A stretch of 64,000 nt of DNA from an uncultured Lachnospiraceae bacterium (GTDB lineage Bacteria; Bacillota; Clostridia; Lachnospirales; Lachnospiraceae), in contig CAJUJK010000019.1 in assembly GCA_910586705.1 (NCBI GenBank), positions 10,057 to 74,056 on the forward strand, in the 5' to 3' direction. Position 1 is the first letter of the stretch. Every line of letters starts with the position of its first letter. Below, piece after piece: positions 46,773 to 56,697 of the stretch. A program made the translations under genes and the position numbers. Under the pieces are notes generated by a model. It was given only the letters and a program-made list of their open reading frames with translations, searched no databases and was not told where the DNA came from.

Positions 46773-48815
46773 ATGCAGAAACTCAGAATTGGTGACGTTG
46801 GCGTTACCCTGTATCTGTTAGCGGCGTTTGTGATGCTGATCGTTCCGATTAAATCGGGACTTCTGGATGTACTTCTCGCCTGCAATATCGCGGTCGCCTT
46901 TACAGTCATGTTCAGTTGTATGTTTGCCAATGAAGTGCTGAAGATGTCGTTTTACCCGACGATCCTGCTCTTCACGACCGTGTTCAGGATTGCGCTGAAT
47001 GTTTCCTCCACGAGACTGATTTTGTCTACCGGCGACGCCGGCAACGTGGTGCAGACCTTCGGTCAGTATGTGGGCGGCGGTGATCTTCTGATCGGTGTCC
47101 TTGTGTTCTTAATTCTGATTATCGTACAGTTTATGATTATCAACAAAGGTTCCGAGCGTGTGGCTGAGGTGACGGCGCGATTCACGCTGGACGCGATGCC
47201 CGGTAAGCAGATGGCGATCGACGCGGACCTTAATACCGGCGCCATCACGGATGAGGAGGCGAGAAAGCGCCGCGAAAAGATTCAGGACGAGTCCACTTTT
47301 TTCGGTTCCATGGACGGTGCCGTGAAGTACGTAAAGGGAGATGCCACCGCCGGTCTGGTGATCACTTTCATCAATATCGTGGGCGGAATCGGCTTCGGCG
47401 TGTTCCGTCAGGGTATGGAAATGGTGGAAGCTCTCAATAAATATACGATTCTGACCATCGGTGACGGTCTGGTGAGCCAGATTCCGTCCCTGCTGATCTC
47501 TCTCGCCACAGGTATTCTTGTGACGAAGGGGTCCAAGGAGGCGGATTTCGGCACGGTGCTGATCAGCCAGCTTTTCGGTACGCCCAAGGTACTGTATCTG
47601 GTGGGCGCGGTTCTGGCGTTTCTGGGAATTGTCACCCCCTTGAATCCGGTGGTATTCGTGGGACTCGGTCTGGTATTCGTGGTGGTCGGCAGAGTGATGG
47701 CGGGCACCATCGAGACGGCTGTGATCGAGCACGAGGCTGACGAGGAAGAGGCGGCGGCGGAGGAGATCAGGCAGCCGGAGAATGTCACTTCGCTCCTGCA
47801 GGTTGACCCCATCGAGCTGGAGTTCGGCTACGGCATCATTCCCTTAGCCGACGTCAATCAGGGCGGCGATCTTCTGGACCGCGTGGTTATGATCCGAAGG
47901 CAGATCGCGCTGGAACTCGGTACGGTCGTGCCGATTATCCGCCTGCGTGATAACATACAGTTGAATCCAAACCAATATATTATTAAAATAAAGGGTGTGC
48001 AGGTCAGCGAGGGCGAGATCCTGTTCGACCACTACATGGCGATGAACCCCGGTTATGTGGAGGAGGAGATCACAGGTATCCCGACCTTCGAGCCGTCCTT
48101 CCACCTGCCCGCCATCTGGATCACGGAGGGGCAGAGGGAGCGCGCGGAGAGCATGGGCTACACGGTGGTAGACCCGCCGTCCATCATTGCGACGCATCTG
48201 ACGGAGATTATCAGACAGTACATATCCGAACTTCTGACGAGACAGGATGTACAGAGTCTGGTGGACAATTTAAAGGAGTCGAACCCTTCCCTCGTGGAGG
48301 AGCTGTTTCCGAAGCTTCTGGGACTCGGCGAGATACAGAAAGTATTGCAGAATCTGTTAAAGGAAGGCATTTCCATCAGGGATCTGCTTACCATTTTCGA
48401 GACGCTGGCGGATTACGCTTCGACGACCAGAGATACCGATATTCTGACGGAGTATGTCAGACAGAGTTTAAAGCGCGCGATTTCGGGCAAGTTTTTCCCG
48501 GCAAACGAGACGACAAGCGTGGTGACGCTGGATCCGAAGCTGGAGCAGGAGATCATGGCGAGCGTCAAGCAGACGGAGCAGGGCGCTTATCTGACTCTCG
48601 ATCCCGCAAAGACGAAAGATATCATGGAATCTCTTGGCGTGGAGGTCAAAAAGCTGGAAGACCTTGGCAAGATCCCGCTTGTGATCACCTCTCCGATTGT
48701 GCGTGCTTACTTTAAAAAGCTGACGGAGGACTACTATAAGGATCTGGTTGTTGTGTCCTATAACGAGGTGGAATCCAGTGTTGAATTACAGTCTGTTGGG
48801 ATGGTGACAGCATAA
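46773..48815 (+). CDS. flhA: Flagellar export gate protein FlhA
   Basis: The 680-residue protein has about eight membrane segments in the first 310 residues, including the FHIPEP-type conserved region (ARFTLDAMPGKQMAIDADLN, EEARKRREKIQDESTFFGSM, DGAVKYVKGDATAGLVITFI). A large cytoplasmic domain binds chaperone-substrate complexes (VSEGEILFDHYMAMNPGYVE, IATHLTEIIRQYISELLTRQ). FlhA is the nonameric docking platform. AGGAGGTG precedes ATG 46773. The stop overlaps flhF (TAATG). Confidence 0.99.
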   Translation: MQKLRIGDVGVTLYLLAAFVMLIVPIKSGLLDVLLACNIAVAFTVMFSCMFANEVLKMSFYPTILLFTTVFRIALNVSSTRLILSTGDAGNVVQTFGQYVGGGDLLIGVLVFLILIIVQFMIINKGSERVAEVTARFTLDAMPGKQMAIDADLNTGAITDEEARKRREKIQDESTFFGSMDGAVKYVKGDATAGLVITFINIVGGIGFGVFRQGMEMVEALNKYTILTIGDGLVSQIPSLLISLATGILVTKGSKEADFGTVLISQLFGTPKVLYLVGAVLAFLGIVTPLNPVVFVGLGLVFVVVGRVMAGTIETAVIEHEADEEEAAAEEIRQPENVTSLLQVDPIELEFGYGIIPLADVNQGGDLLDRVVMIRRQIALELGTVVPIIRLRDNIQLNPNQYIIKIKGVQVSEGEILFDHYMAMNPGYVEEEITGIPTFEPSFHLPAIWITEGQRERAESMGYTVVDPPSIIATHLTEIIRQYISELLTRQDVQSLVDNLKESNPSLVEELFPKLLGLGEIQKVLQNLLKEGISIRDLLTIFETLADYASTTRDTDILTEYVRQSLKRAISGKFFPANETTSVVTLDPKLEQEIMASVKQTEQGAYLTLDPAKTKDIMESLGVEVKKLEDLGKIPLVITSPIVRAYFKKLTEDYYKDLVVVSYNEVESSVELQSVGMVTA

Positions 48816-50056
48816 TGATAATTAAAAAATTTACTGCGAAAACCGAAAAGGAAGCGATCGAGAACGCCAGAGCGGAACTGGGCGAAGGCGTGGTCGTGAT
48901 GAACGTGAAGCCCGTGAAACCCAAGGGTCTTTTCGCGTTTCTGAAGACTCCCATGGTGGAGGTCACGGTGGCGCTTGAGGAGGAGAGCGAGAAGCTGACG
49001 GCGGCGGTATCGGCGATCAGCAATGTGATTGCCTCCAGCCAGAATAAAGAAGAAGAGGCGGCGAAGAGTGCGCCTGTTAACAATACACCCGTTACGGAAA
49101 CCCATGAGATGCGGGACGGCGGCGCCGTAAAGGAGAAACGGGAAAACAACAGCGCCATAGAGGAGAAGCTGGACAGTCTCCAGTCGCTTCTGGAACAGCA
49201 GCTCCAGAAGCCCGAGGAGGAGAAGGAAGAGGCGCAGGAAGAGAAAAAAGAGGAGACGGAGACGGATAAATTCATGCACCTTCTGCATGATACCATGCTG
49301 GACAATGAGGTGGATGAAAAGTATGCCAGAGAGATCATAGAGGAGATCGAGCTGATCAACAAGCCGAATATTCCCTTTGACTATGCGCTGGCGAATATTT
49401 ACCAGAAGATGATCCTCAAATTCGGCAAGCCGAGCGGTATTGGGCCGGCGTCAAACGGAATCAAGCTTGTGTTCTTTATCGGTCCTACCGGTGTCGGAAA
49501 GACGACCACGATCGCCAAGATCGCGTCCAAGTTCCGCGTGGATGAGAAGAAGAAGGTGGCGCTTCTGACGGCGGATACCTACCGCATCGCCGCGGCGGAG
49601 CAGCTGCGCACCTACGCGAATATTCTGGAGGTGCCTTTCCGCGTGATCTACACGGTGGAGGAAATCAACAAGGCGCTGGAGGATTTCAAAGACTACGATT
49701 ATATCCTGATTGATACGGCGGGACACTCCCACCAGAATACGACGCAGAAAGATAACATGCGTAATATTATACATTCCGTGGATGACAGGGTGGAGAGCGA
49801 GGTGCACCTTGTCCTGAGCGCCACGACGAAGTACAAGGATCTGATCAGCATAGCGGATTCCTATAAGGAGATGGCGGACTACAAGCTGATCTTCACGAAG
49901 CTGGACGAGACGACGACACTCGGCAATCTTCTGAATCTGCGGCTTTATACGGGCGCGTCGCTGTCCTATGTGACATACGGGCAGAATGTGCCGGATGATA
50001 TCGAGGACTTTAATCCGCAGAAGACGGTCAAGAGACTGCTAGGCGGGAAGAACTGA
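48815..50056 (+). CDS. flhF: Flagellar SRP-like GTPase FlhF
   Basis: The 413-residue protein has the B domain with a typical FlhF start (IIKKFTAKTEKEAIENARAE), a Glu/Lys-rich linker, an N domain and the SRP-type G domain: FFIGPTGVGKTTTIAKIASK (G1), LLTADTYRIAAAEQLRTYAN (G2), DYILIDTAGHSHQN (G3), LIFTKLDETTTLGNLLNLRL (G4/G5). FlhF sets flagellar position. FlhG, encoded next, stimulates its GTPase. The G3 motif reads DTAGHS where many FlhF have DTAGRS. Confidence 0.97.
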   Translation: MIIKKFTAKTEKEAIENARAELGEGVVVMNVKPVKPKGLFAFLKTPMVEVTVALEEESEKLTAAVSAISNVIASSQNKEEEAAKSAPVNNTPVTETHEMRDGGAVKEKRENNSAIEEKLDSLQSLLEQQLQKPEEEKEEAQEEKKEETETDKFMHLLHDTMLDNEVDEKYAREIIEEIELINKPNIPFDYALANIYQKMILKFGKPSGIGPASNGIKLVFFIGPTGVGKTTTIAKIASKFRVDEKKKVALLTADTYRIAAAEQLRTYANILEVPFRVIYTVEEINKALEDFKDYDYILIDTAGHSHQNTTQKDNMRNIIHSVDDRVESEVHLVLSATTKYKDLISIADSYKEMADYKLIFTKLDETTTLGNLLNLRLYTGASLSYVTYGQNVPDDIEDFNPQKTVKRLLGGKN

Positions 50057-50090
50057 CCGGAGGAAGAACTAAGGAGGAGATCTGATTATA

Positions 50091-50966
50091 ATGGATCAGG
50101 CTGAACAACTGAGAAGGATAATAAAGGGAAGCGCTCCGCCGAAACGTCCTCTGGCAAGGGTCATCACCGTTACAAGCGGCAAGGGAGGCGTTGGGAAATC
50201 AAATACGGCGATCAATCTGGCAATACAGTTTCGCAAAATGGGACAGAAGGTTATTATTCTGGATGCGGATTTCGGACTGGCAAACATAGAGATCATGTTT
50301 GGCGCCGTTCCTAAACATAACTTGTGTGATTTAATTTATCAGGGAAAGAATATCAGGGATATCATCACCTGGGGTCCCATGGAAGTGGGCTTTATATCGG
50401 GCGGTTCCGGGATCACGGGGATGACGAATCTGGATAAGGATAATCTGGTGACTATCATAGACAATCTGGCGGAGTTAGACGAGATGGCGGAGACCATTAT
50501 TGTGGATACCGGCGCGGGCATTTCGGACGCGGTGCTGGAATTTCTCGTGGCGAGCGGGGAGATCCTTCTGGTGACCACGCCGGAGCCGACTTCCATCACG
50601 GACTCCTACTCGCTCCTTAAGGCGCTGAGCCGTCATCCCCGCTACAGGGCGGAGAGAACGCAGGTGAAGGTGCTCGCGAACAAGGTGACGGGGGAACAGG
50701 AAGCGCTCTCGCTTTACGGGAAGCTGGAAACGGTGGTGGAGCGGTATCTCAAGGTGTCGGTCTCCTATCTGGGGATGATTCCGCAGGATCCGCTTCTGGC
50801 GAAGGCGGTGATGCAGCAGATGCCGGTATCTTTGGATAACCCCAAGGCAAGGTCAGCGATTGCCTACGAAATTATCGCGGCGAAACTGATGAATAAGGAA
50901 CTGGACAAAACGATTCCGAGGCGTGGTATGGCGGCATTCTTTTCCCATATCATGTCGGGAAAATAA
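50091..50966 (+). CDS. flhG: MinD-like ATPase FlhG (YlxH)
   Basis: The 291-residue protein carries the deviant Walker A of MinD/ParA proteins (TVTSGKGGVGKSNTAINLAI), switch DADFGLANIEIMFG, ETIIVDTGAGISDAVLEFLV, and a C-terminal amphipathic helix (AKLMNKELDKTIPRRGMAAF and end) for membrane contact. The N-terminal QAEQLRRII stretch is the FlhF-activating DQAxxLR-type motif. FlhG controls flagellar number and delivers FliM/FliY to the C ring in Bacillus. GGAGGAG is upstream of ATG 50091. Confidence 0.96.
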   Translation: MDQAEQLRRIIKGSAPPKRPLARVITVTSGKGGVGKSNTAINLAIQFRKMGQKVIILDADFGLANIEIMFGAVPKHNLCDLIYQGKNIRDIITWGPMEVGFISGGSGITGMTNLDKDNLVTIIDNLAELDEMAETIIVDTGAGISDAVLEFLVASGEILLVTTPEPTSITDSYSLLKALSRHPRYRAERTQVKVLANKVTGEQEALSLYGKLETVVERYLKVSVSYLGMIPQDPLLAKAVMQQMPVSLDNPKARSAIAYEIIAAKLMNKELDKTIPRRGMAAFFSHIMSGK

Positions 50967-50997
50967 GACGGCAGGCATTTACGCCGGGAGGTAAGAG

Positions 50998-51726
50998 ATG
51001 TCAGAAGTGTTATCAAAGTACGCGGTGCCGGGAGGAGAGGTAGAACTCAAGGCGATCGGCAGGGAGCGGGAGCCGGAGGACAGCAGGCTGCGCAAGGCAC
51101 ACCGGAGTCAGGTCCTGCGGGTATTGACGGAGAACCGCGTGGAGGTAGCGATGCCGATCGAGGAGGGCAAGCTGATTCTCCTGCCGGTGGACGGCGAATA
51201 CGACATGTATTTTTACGGGAACAACGTGGTTTACCAGTGCACGGCGCGGGTGGCTGACCGCTATCGCCATAACGGGCAGTATGTGCTGGTGATGGATCTG
51301 ACGAGCAACCTGCGCAATTACCAGAGGCGCGAGTATTACCGTTTCAGCTGCGCGCTGGAAATGGATTCGAGACAGCTTAGCGAGGAGGAGGAAATCTCCG
51401 TTGCCGCGCAGGAGGAACTGCTGCCGGCGCTGCCCTTAAAGAGCAGCGTGATCGTGGACATCAGCGGCGGCGGGCTCAGGTTTGTTGCCTACTACGCTTA
51501 CGAGGTGAACAGCCTGATCCTGTGTAAGTACCATCTGCAGATTGAAGGCAGGGAGAAGGAGTACCGGCTTGTTGGAAAAGTTCTGGCGGTGAACGAGCTG
51601 GAGAAGGAGCCGGGCGTGTTTGACCACCGCGTGCAGTATGTGAATGTAGATCCTCAGGACAGGGAGGAAATTATTCAGTATATTTTTGACGAGGCGAGGA
51701 AAACCCATAGGAAAGCGGGTGGCTGA
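50998..51726 (+). CDS. YcgR/YpfB-type PilZ domain protein (c-di-GMP flagellar brake)
   Basis: The 242-residue protein has an N-terminal YcgR-like beta domain (residues 1 to about 100) and a C-terminal PilZ domain with both c-di-GMP-binding motifs: RxxxR in YQRREYYRFSC and D-x-S-x-x-G in DISGGGLRF. In Bacillus the homologue YpfB/DgrA inhibits motility through the stator when c-di-GMP is high. Here it lies between flhG and cheB, inside the fla/che operon. GGGAGG precedes ATG 50998. Confidence 0.92.
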   Translation: MSEVLSKYAVPGGEVELKAIGREREPEDSRLRKAHRSQVLRVLTENRVEVAMPIEEGKLILLPVDGEYDMYFYGNNVVYQCTARVADRYRHNGQYVLVMDLTSNLRNYQRREYYRFSCALEMDSRQLSEEEEISVAAQEELLPALPLKSSVIVDISGGGLRFVAYYAYEVNSLILCKYHLQIEGREKEYRLVGKVLAVNELEKEPGVFDHRVQYVNVDPQDREEIIQYIFDEARKTHRKAGG

Positions 51727-51743
51727 TCTGCCGGAGGTAGAAT

Positions 51744-52871
51744 ATGAAAAATATATTGCTGGTTGACGACTCTGCACTCATGAGAAGGGTGCTCTGTGAT
51801 ATAATTGAATCAGATAAGCGATTCCGTGTACAGGACAGGGCGGTAAACGGTCTGGATGCGCTGGCTCTGCTCAGCAGGAAGTCCTACGATGCGGTTGTGC
51901 TCGACGTGAATATGCCGCAGATGAACGGGCTGGAGCTTCTGAAGGAGCTGCAGAAACGCAGGATCTCGGCGAAGATCATTATGGCGAGCACGGACACGGC
52001 GGACGGTGCGAAGGTTACGCTTGACGCGCTGGAACTGGGTGCGCTGGATTTTATCCACAAGCCTACCAGTGCGCTGGACTGCCGTAACGGGTCTTTCAGT
52101 CAGGGACTGCTGCAGATTCTTGCCGCGGTAACGGATCTGGATACGCCGATGCCGGCACCGGCTCCGTCGGGACCAGCGGCGGTTCCGAGAGCGGCGAGGA
52201 ACATTGTGGGCAGAACGGGAGCGGTTCCTGCGGTGGAGAAGCCGGAGAAAAAGGTGACGGCGCCGCCTTCGGGGAAGGCAGTCTACAATCCGGGAAGCCA
52301 GATTGTGGCGCTGGCCAGTTCCACAGGCGGTCCCAAGGCATTGCAGGCGGTTATTCCGAAACTCCCGGCGAACCTGAAGGTGCCGGTGGTGGTGGTGCAG
52401 CATATGCCTGCCGGATTTACGGCGTCCCTTGCAGAGAGGCTGAACTCCCTGAGCGAAGTCACCGTGAAGGAAGCGGCGGAGGGAGATGTGCTCATGCCCG
52501 GCAATGTATATATCGCCATGGGCGGGAAGCATCTGAATGTTCTGAATATGTCGGGCAAATATACGATCCATTATTCGGACGAACCGGCAAGGGAAGGTGT
52601 GAAACCGTGTGCGAACTACATGTATGAATCCCTGATGGACAGCAAATTCGACAGGGTGGTATGCGTGGTGATGACGGGGATGGGAGCAGACGGTACAGAA
52701 GGAATCCAGCATCTGAAAGAGAAAAAGAAAATACATGTGATTGTACAGGAGGCGAGCACATGCGCCGTGTACGGGATGCCGAAGAGCGCCGTGAACGCGG
52801 GACTGGCGGATCAGGTAGTGCCGCTGGAGCAGATCGCACAGGAAATCACAACAAACGTGGGGGTAAAATAA
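51744..52871 (+). CDS. cheB: Chemotaxis methylesterase/glutamine deamidase CheB
   Basis: The 375-residue protein has a receiver domain (ILLVDDSALMRRVLCDIIES, VVLDVNMPQMNG with the phospho-Asp), a Pro/Ala-rich linker, and the methylesterase domain. Its catalytic triad is the Ser of LASSTGGPKALQ, the His of VVVQHMPAGFTASLAERLN and the Asp of VMTGMGADGTEG. It demethylates and deamidates receptors. CheR, its partner, is not in the window. The neighbour cheA starts one base after the stop. Confidence 0.98.
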   Translation: MKNILLVDDSALMRRVLCDIIESDKRFRVQDRAVNGLDALALLSRKSYDAVVLDVNMPQMNGLELLKELQKRRISAKIIMASTDTADGAKVTLDALELGALDFIHKPTSALDCRNGSFSQGLLQILAAVTDLDTPMPAPAPSGPAAVPRAARNIVGRTGAVPAVEKPEKKVTAPPSGKAVYNPGSQIVALASSTGGPKALQAVIPKLPANLKVPVVVVQHMPAGFTASLAERLNSLSEVTVKEAAEGDVLMPGNVYIAMGGKHLNVLNMSGKYTIHYSDEPAREGVKPCANYMYESLMDSKFDRVVCVVMTGMGADGTEGIQHLKEKKKIHVIVQEASTCAVYGMPKSAVNAGLADQVVPLEQIAQEITTNVGVK

Positions 52872-52872
52872 T

Positions 52873-55008
52873 ATGGATGTAAGCCAGTATCTTGAGATTT
52901 TCCTTGATGAAACCAATGAACATCTGCAGAATTTAAATACGCAGATTCTCTCTCTGGAGCAGGATCCCGAGAACATGGACACGATCAACGAGATCTTCCG
53001 TGCTGCCCATTCCTTAAAGGGTATGGCGGGAACCATGGGCTATAAGAGAATGCAGACGCTGACCCATGATATGGAGAACGTTTTCTCTGAGGTGAGAAAC
53101 GGCAATATCAAAGTGAAGGCGGATATGATCGATGTGCTGTTCCAGTGTCTTGACGCGCTGGAGGAGTATAACACGAATATCAGGGAAAGCTCCGACGAGG
53201 GTACGAATGATAACGGTGCGCTGATCAAGCGGTTGAACGATATTATGGGCGGCGGTTCCGATGACAGCGCCGCGCCGGCAGAGCAGGAACAGGCGCCGCA
53301 GGCGCAGGCTGTGGATGCAGCGGCTGCGGGCGGTTTTGTGGGAATTAAGCTGAACGAGAACCAGCAGAGTGTACTCGGCGAGGCGCTCAAGCAGGGCAAG
53401 AGAGTGTACGGGCTGACCGTGAAAGTACAGGAGTCCTGTATTCTGAAGGCGGCAAGGGCGTTTCTGGTGTTTAAGGCGATTGAGGAGACGAGCGAAATCA
53501 TTGTTTCCGATCCTTCCTCGCAGGATATTGAGGACGAAAAGTTCGATCTGCACTTCAGTCTGATTATTGTTTCCGAGGCAGAACTGAACGAAGTTGTGAC
53601 GGCGGCAAAGAGTGTGTCCGAGATCGAGGACGTCTCCGGCAGCGTGCTGAACATTGACGATGTGGGGGCGGCTGAGACGGAGGAATCCCATGCGGCGGAG
53701 ACCGGGGCAGAGGCAGAGGCGGCAGCGCCCGCGGCGCCCGCACAGGAGGCACAGGCAGCCCAGACACCTGTGGCAGCGCAGGCGCCGGCTCCCGCGGAGG
53801 CAGCGGCGCAGACACCGGCGCCCGCGGCGAAGAAGGCGCCCGCGAATAAGCCTGTGGTAAACCGTACAGTCAGAGTGGATATAGAGAAACTGGATACGCT
53901 GATGAATCTGGTCAGCGAGTTGATTATCGCGAAGAACTCCCTCGTGTCGGCTTCCGCGATGTCGGGCAATTCCAGTCAGGCGGTGAACGAGCAGATCGAG
54001 TATCTGGAGAGCGTCACCACTTCCCTCCACGAGTCGGTTATGAAGGTGAGGATGGTGCCCATCGAGAGCACCGTGAACAAGTTCCCCCGTATGGTCCGCG
54101 ACCTGCAGAAGAAGCTTGGCAAGAAGATGGAACTGTACATGAGCGGTGAGGAGACAGAGCTTGACCGTACCGTGGTGGACCAGATCGGCGATCCGCTGAT
54201 GCATCTGCTGCGCAATTCCGCAGACCACGGACTGGAGTCCGCTGCGGTGCGTAAAGAGAGAGGGAAGCCGGAAGTCGGTTCCATTTTCCTCGACGCTTAT
54301 CAGGATGGTAACAACGTTGTCATTGAGGTGAGGGATGACGGTAACGGTATTGATACAAAGGCAGTAAAGAACAAGGCGATAGAGCGCGGCGTCATCACCC
54401 CGGAACAGGGCGAGGCAATGAGCGAGAAGGAGATCATAGACCTGCTGTTCAACGCGGGATTCTCCACCGCGAAAGTTGTTTCGGACGTGTCGGGACGAGG
54501 CGTAGGTCTGGACGTGGTGAAGTCCATGATCGAATCCCTGAGCGGTGAGGTGGAAGTGAAGTCCAGACTCGGCGAGGGCAGCACGTGGACGATCAGACTG
54601 CCGCTGACGCTGGCGATTATTCAGGCTCTGATGGTGGAGATAGGCGACGAGAAATATGCCATCGCGCTCGGCTCCATCCAGACGATCGAGGATATCCTTC
54701 CCAGCGACGTGAATCTGGTACAGGCGAAGGAAGTCATCCAGCTGCGTGATCTGGTTATCCCGCTGATCCGGCTGAATGAGATTCTGGATATCCCGAGCAA
54801 GAAAGATCCGGAGGAAAATCTGGTTGTGGTTGTCGTTAAGAAGGGCGATAAGCTTGCGGGTCTTGTGGTGGATGAACTGATCGGGCAGCAGGAGATCGTT
54901 ATCAAGTCACTTGGCAAATATATCAGCAAGTGTAAGATTATCAGCGGCGCGACGGTTCTTGGCGACGGTGAAGTGGCGCTGATTCTGGATGCCAACTCAT
55001 TGATCTGA
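52873..55008 (+). CDS. cheA: Chemotaxis histidine kinase CheA
   Basis: The 711-residue kinase has P1 with phosphorylated H46 (IFRAAHSLKGMAGTMGYKRM), a P2 domain at about residues 150 to 255, a Pro/Ala/Glu linker (residues about 265 to 330, very repetitive), P3 dimerisation (LMNLVSELIIAKNSLV), and P4 with the N box HLLRNSADHGLESAAVRKER, G1 IEVRDDGNGIDTKAVK and G2 GRGVGLDVVKSMIESLSGEV. P5 for CheW binding is at the C-terminus. All core motifs are intact. The long Ala/Pro linker is coded by GC-rich repeats that may vary in length between strains. Confidence 0.99.
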   Translation: MDVSQYLEIFLDETNEHLQNLNTQILSLEQDPENMDTINEIFRAAHSLKGMAGTMGYKRMQTLTHDMENVFSEVRNGNIKVKADMIDVLFQCLDALEEYNTNIRESSDEGTNDNGALIKRLNDIMGGGSDDSAAPAEQEQAPQAQAVDAAAAGGFVGIKLNENQQSVLGEALKQGKRVYGLTVKVQESCILKAARAFLVFKAIEETSEIIVSDPSSQDIEDEKFDLHFSLIIVSEAELNEVVTAAKSVSEIEDVSGSVLNIDDVGAAETEESHAAETGAEAEAAAPAAPAQEAQAAQTPVAAQAPAPAEAAAQTPAPAAKKAPANKPVVNRTVRVDIEKLDTLMNLVSELIIAKNSLVSASAMSGNSSQAVNEQIEYLESVTTSLHESVMKVRMVPIESTVNKFPRMVRDLQKKLGKKMELYMSGEETELDRTVVDQIGDPLMHLLRNSADHGLESAAVRKERGKPEVGSIFLDAYQDGNNVVIEVRDDGNGIDTKAVKNKAIERGVITPEQGEAMSEKEIIDLLFNAGFSTAKVVSDVSGRGVGLDVVKSMIESLSGEVEVKSRLGEGSTWTIRLPLTLAIIQALMVEIGDEKYAIALGSIQTIEDILPSDVNLVQAKEVIQLRDLVIPLIRLNEILDIPSKKDPEENLVVVVVKKGDKLAGLVVDELIGQQEIVIKSLGKYISKCKIISGATVLGDGEVALILDANSLI

Positions 55009-55027
55009 CAGGAGGGAGGAAGAGAGC

Positions 55028-55489
55028 ATGAATGAAGTAGAAGAATTAAGACCGGTGGGGCAGACCACACAGTTTATCGTAATAAAGCTTGGCGACGAGC
55101 AGTACGGCATCGATATCAAGTACATAGACAATATCGTGAGAATGCCGCATATCACCAGAGTGCCGAAGGTTGACGATTACCTGAAGGGCGTTATTAACCT
55201 GCGGGGCGAGGTCATTCCTGTTATGAGCATCCGCATCAAGATGGGGCTGGAGGAGGACGTGGAGACGAAATCCAGCAGAATTATCATCCTGAAGCTGGAA
55301 CAGCAGGGAACCATCGGCGTGATCGTGGATGAGGTCAAGGAAGTGGTGACGTTAGAAAATGACAGGATTGAAAAAGTGGCGTATGACTCAAAAGATGAGA
55401 AGTCAAACTTCCTCTGCGGAGTCGGGAAGAGCGACGGGGGACTGATCTCCCTGCTCGATTTGAATGCGGTTGTACTGGAAAGCGTATAG
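55028..55489 (+). CDS. cheW: Chemotaxis coupling protein CheW
   Basis: The 153-residue SH3-like protein has FIVIKLGDEQYGIDIKYIDN, NLRGEVIPVMSIRIKMGL, IIILKLEQQGTIGVIVDEV and GVGKSDGGLISLLDLNAV, the normal CheW pattern. It bridges receptors and CheA. CAGGAGGGAGG lies upstream of ATG 55028, 19 bases after cheA. Confidence 0.98.
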   Translation: MNEVEELRPVGQTTQFIVIKLGDEQYGIDIKYIDNIVRMPHITRVPKVDDYLKGVINLRGEVIPVMSIRIKMGLEEDVETKSSRIIILKLEQQGTIGVIVDEVKEVVTLENDRIEKVAYDSKDEKSNFLCGVGKSDGGLISLLDLNAVVLESV

Positions 55490-55500
55490 GAGGAGTAAGA

Positions 55501-56118
55501 GTGGGCGAAATCAGTTTAGACGAAATGTCAAATGAATATTTCGACGTCCTGAGAGAGTTAGGCAACATCGGCGCCGGGAATGCCACCACGGCTCTGGCGC
55601 AGATGATGCAGTGCAAGGTGGATATGGCAGTTCCAAAAGTACAGCTTCTGGAGTTCAAGGAGCTGGGTGAAGCCATGGTCGGTGAAGAGACGGTCATGGC
55701 TGGTATCTACCTTGGCATAGAGGGCGACATCAAAGGCAGCATTATGTTCCTGCTTGAGAAGGCGGCGGCAAAGCATCTGGTTGGCAAACTGATGGGTATG
55801 GAGTCGGAGGGCGACGAGTTTACCGATATGGAGTTTTCCGCGCTGAAAGAGGTGGGAAATATTATCACGGGTTCGTATCTGAATTCCCTTTCAAGCATTA
55901 CGAATCTGGCGATCTATCCTTCCGTGCCGGATCTGACGGTGGACATGGCGGGAGCGATCTTAAGCGTGCCGGCGATAGAGTTTGCGGCGCTCGGAGACAG
56001 GATGTTGATGATCCAGACACAGTTTTTTGACGAGATGGTGTTAGACGGATATTTTATCTTGATTCCTGATCTGGATTCTTATGGCAGGATGCTGGCGGCG
56101 CTGGGGATCAATATCTGA
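55501..56118 (+). CDS. cheC: CheY-P phosphatase CheC
   Basis: The start is GTG 55501 after AGGAGGAGTAAGA, giving 205 residues. It carries two conserved phosphatase motifs, ELGNIGAGNATTALAQMMQC near the start and LKEVGNIITGSYLNSLSSIT in the middle, each with the E-x-x-N pair. The C-terminal part MLMIQTQFFDEMVLDGYFIL is also family-typical. CheC dephosphorylates CheY-P and binds CheD, the next gene product, to tune adaptation. Confidence 0.97.
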   Translation: MGEISLDEMSNEYFDVLRELGNIGAGNATTALAQMMQCKVDMAVPKVQLLEFKELGEAMVGEETVMAGIYLGIEGDIKGSIMFLLEKAAAKHLVGKLMGMESEGDEFTDMEFSALKEVGNIITGSYLNSLSSITNLAIYPSVPDLTVDMAGAILSVPAIEFAALGDRMLMIQTQFFDEMVLDGYFILIPDLDSYGRMLAALGINI

Positions 56119-56174
56119 TCGGACGGCGGACATGGGTATGGACTAAGAAAGTGTAAACGGGAGAACGCGGTGTT

Positions 56175-56660
56175 ATGAGTGTAGAGATAAAGGTCGGAAT
56201 GGCTGACTTAAACGTATGCGTCAGTCCGGATAGGATTACAACCCTGGGACTGGGGTCTTGTGTAGGTATTGCGCTTCGCGATCCGGTCACAAAGATCGGC
56301 GGGCTGGCGCACATTATGCTGCCTGACTCTACGACGATTCGCAACAACTCCAATATACCGAAGTTTGCTGATACGGGAATAGAGGAGCTTGTGAAGCAGG
56401 TGACCAGAAAAGGGGCGAACAGAAGCCGGCTTGTGGCAAAGATCGCGGGCGGCGCGCAGATGTTTGGATTTAACAGCAACAGCGAGATGGTGCGCGTGGG
56501 GGAGAGAAATGTGCAGGCGACCAAGAAAAAGCTGGCGGAGCTGCGTATTCCGATTCTGGCGGAGGATACCGGCAAAAATTTCGGAAGAACTGTTATTTTT
56601 TATCCCGAAACCGGGGATTTTGTAATTAGGGCGGTAGGTAAGCAGGAATACAAGATCTGA
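56175..56660 (+). CDS. cheD: Chemoreceptor glutamine deamidase CheD
   Basis: The 161-residue enzyme has TTLGLGSCVGIALRDP with the catalytic Cys, LAHIMLPDS with the His, and VAKIAGGAQMF, all hallmarks of CheD. It deamidates receptor glutamines and activates CheA through receptors unless sequestered by CheC. It lies 56 bases after cheC. ATG 56175 has a weak site (GAGAACGCGG). Confidence 0.97.
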   Translation: MSVEIKVGMADLNVCVSPDRITTLGLGSCVGIALRDPVTKIGGLAHIMLPDSTTIRNNSNIPKFADTGIEELVKQVTRKGANRSRLVAKIAGGAQMFGFNSNSEMVRVGERNVQATKKKLAELRIPILAEDTGKNFGRTVIFYPETGDFVIRAVGKQEYKI

Positions 56661-56697
56661 CGACGGGACATCGGGAAGAGGATGGAAGGGTAACAAG

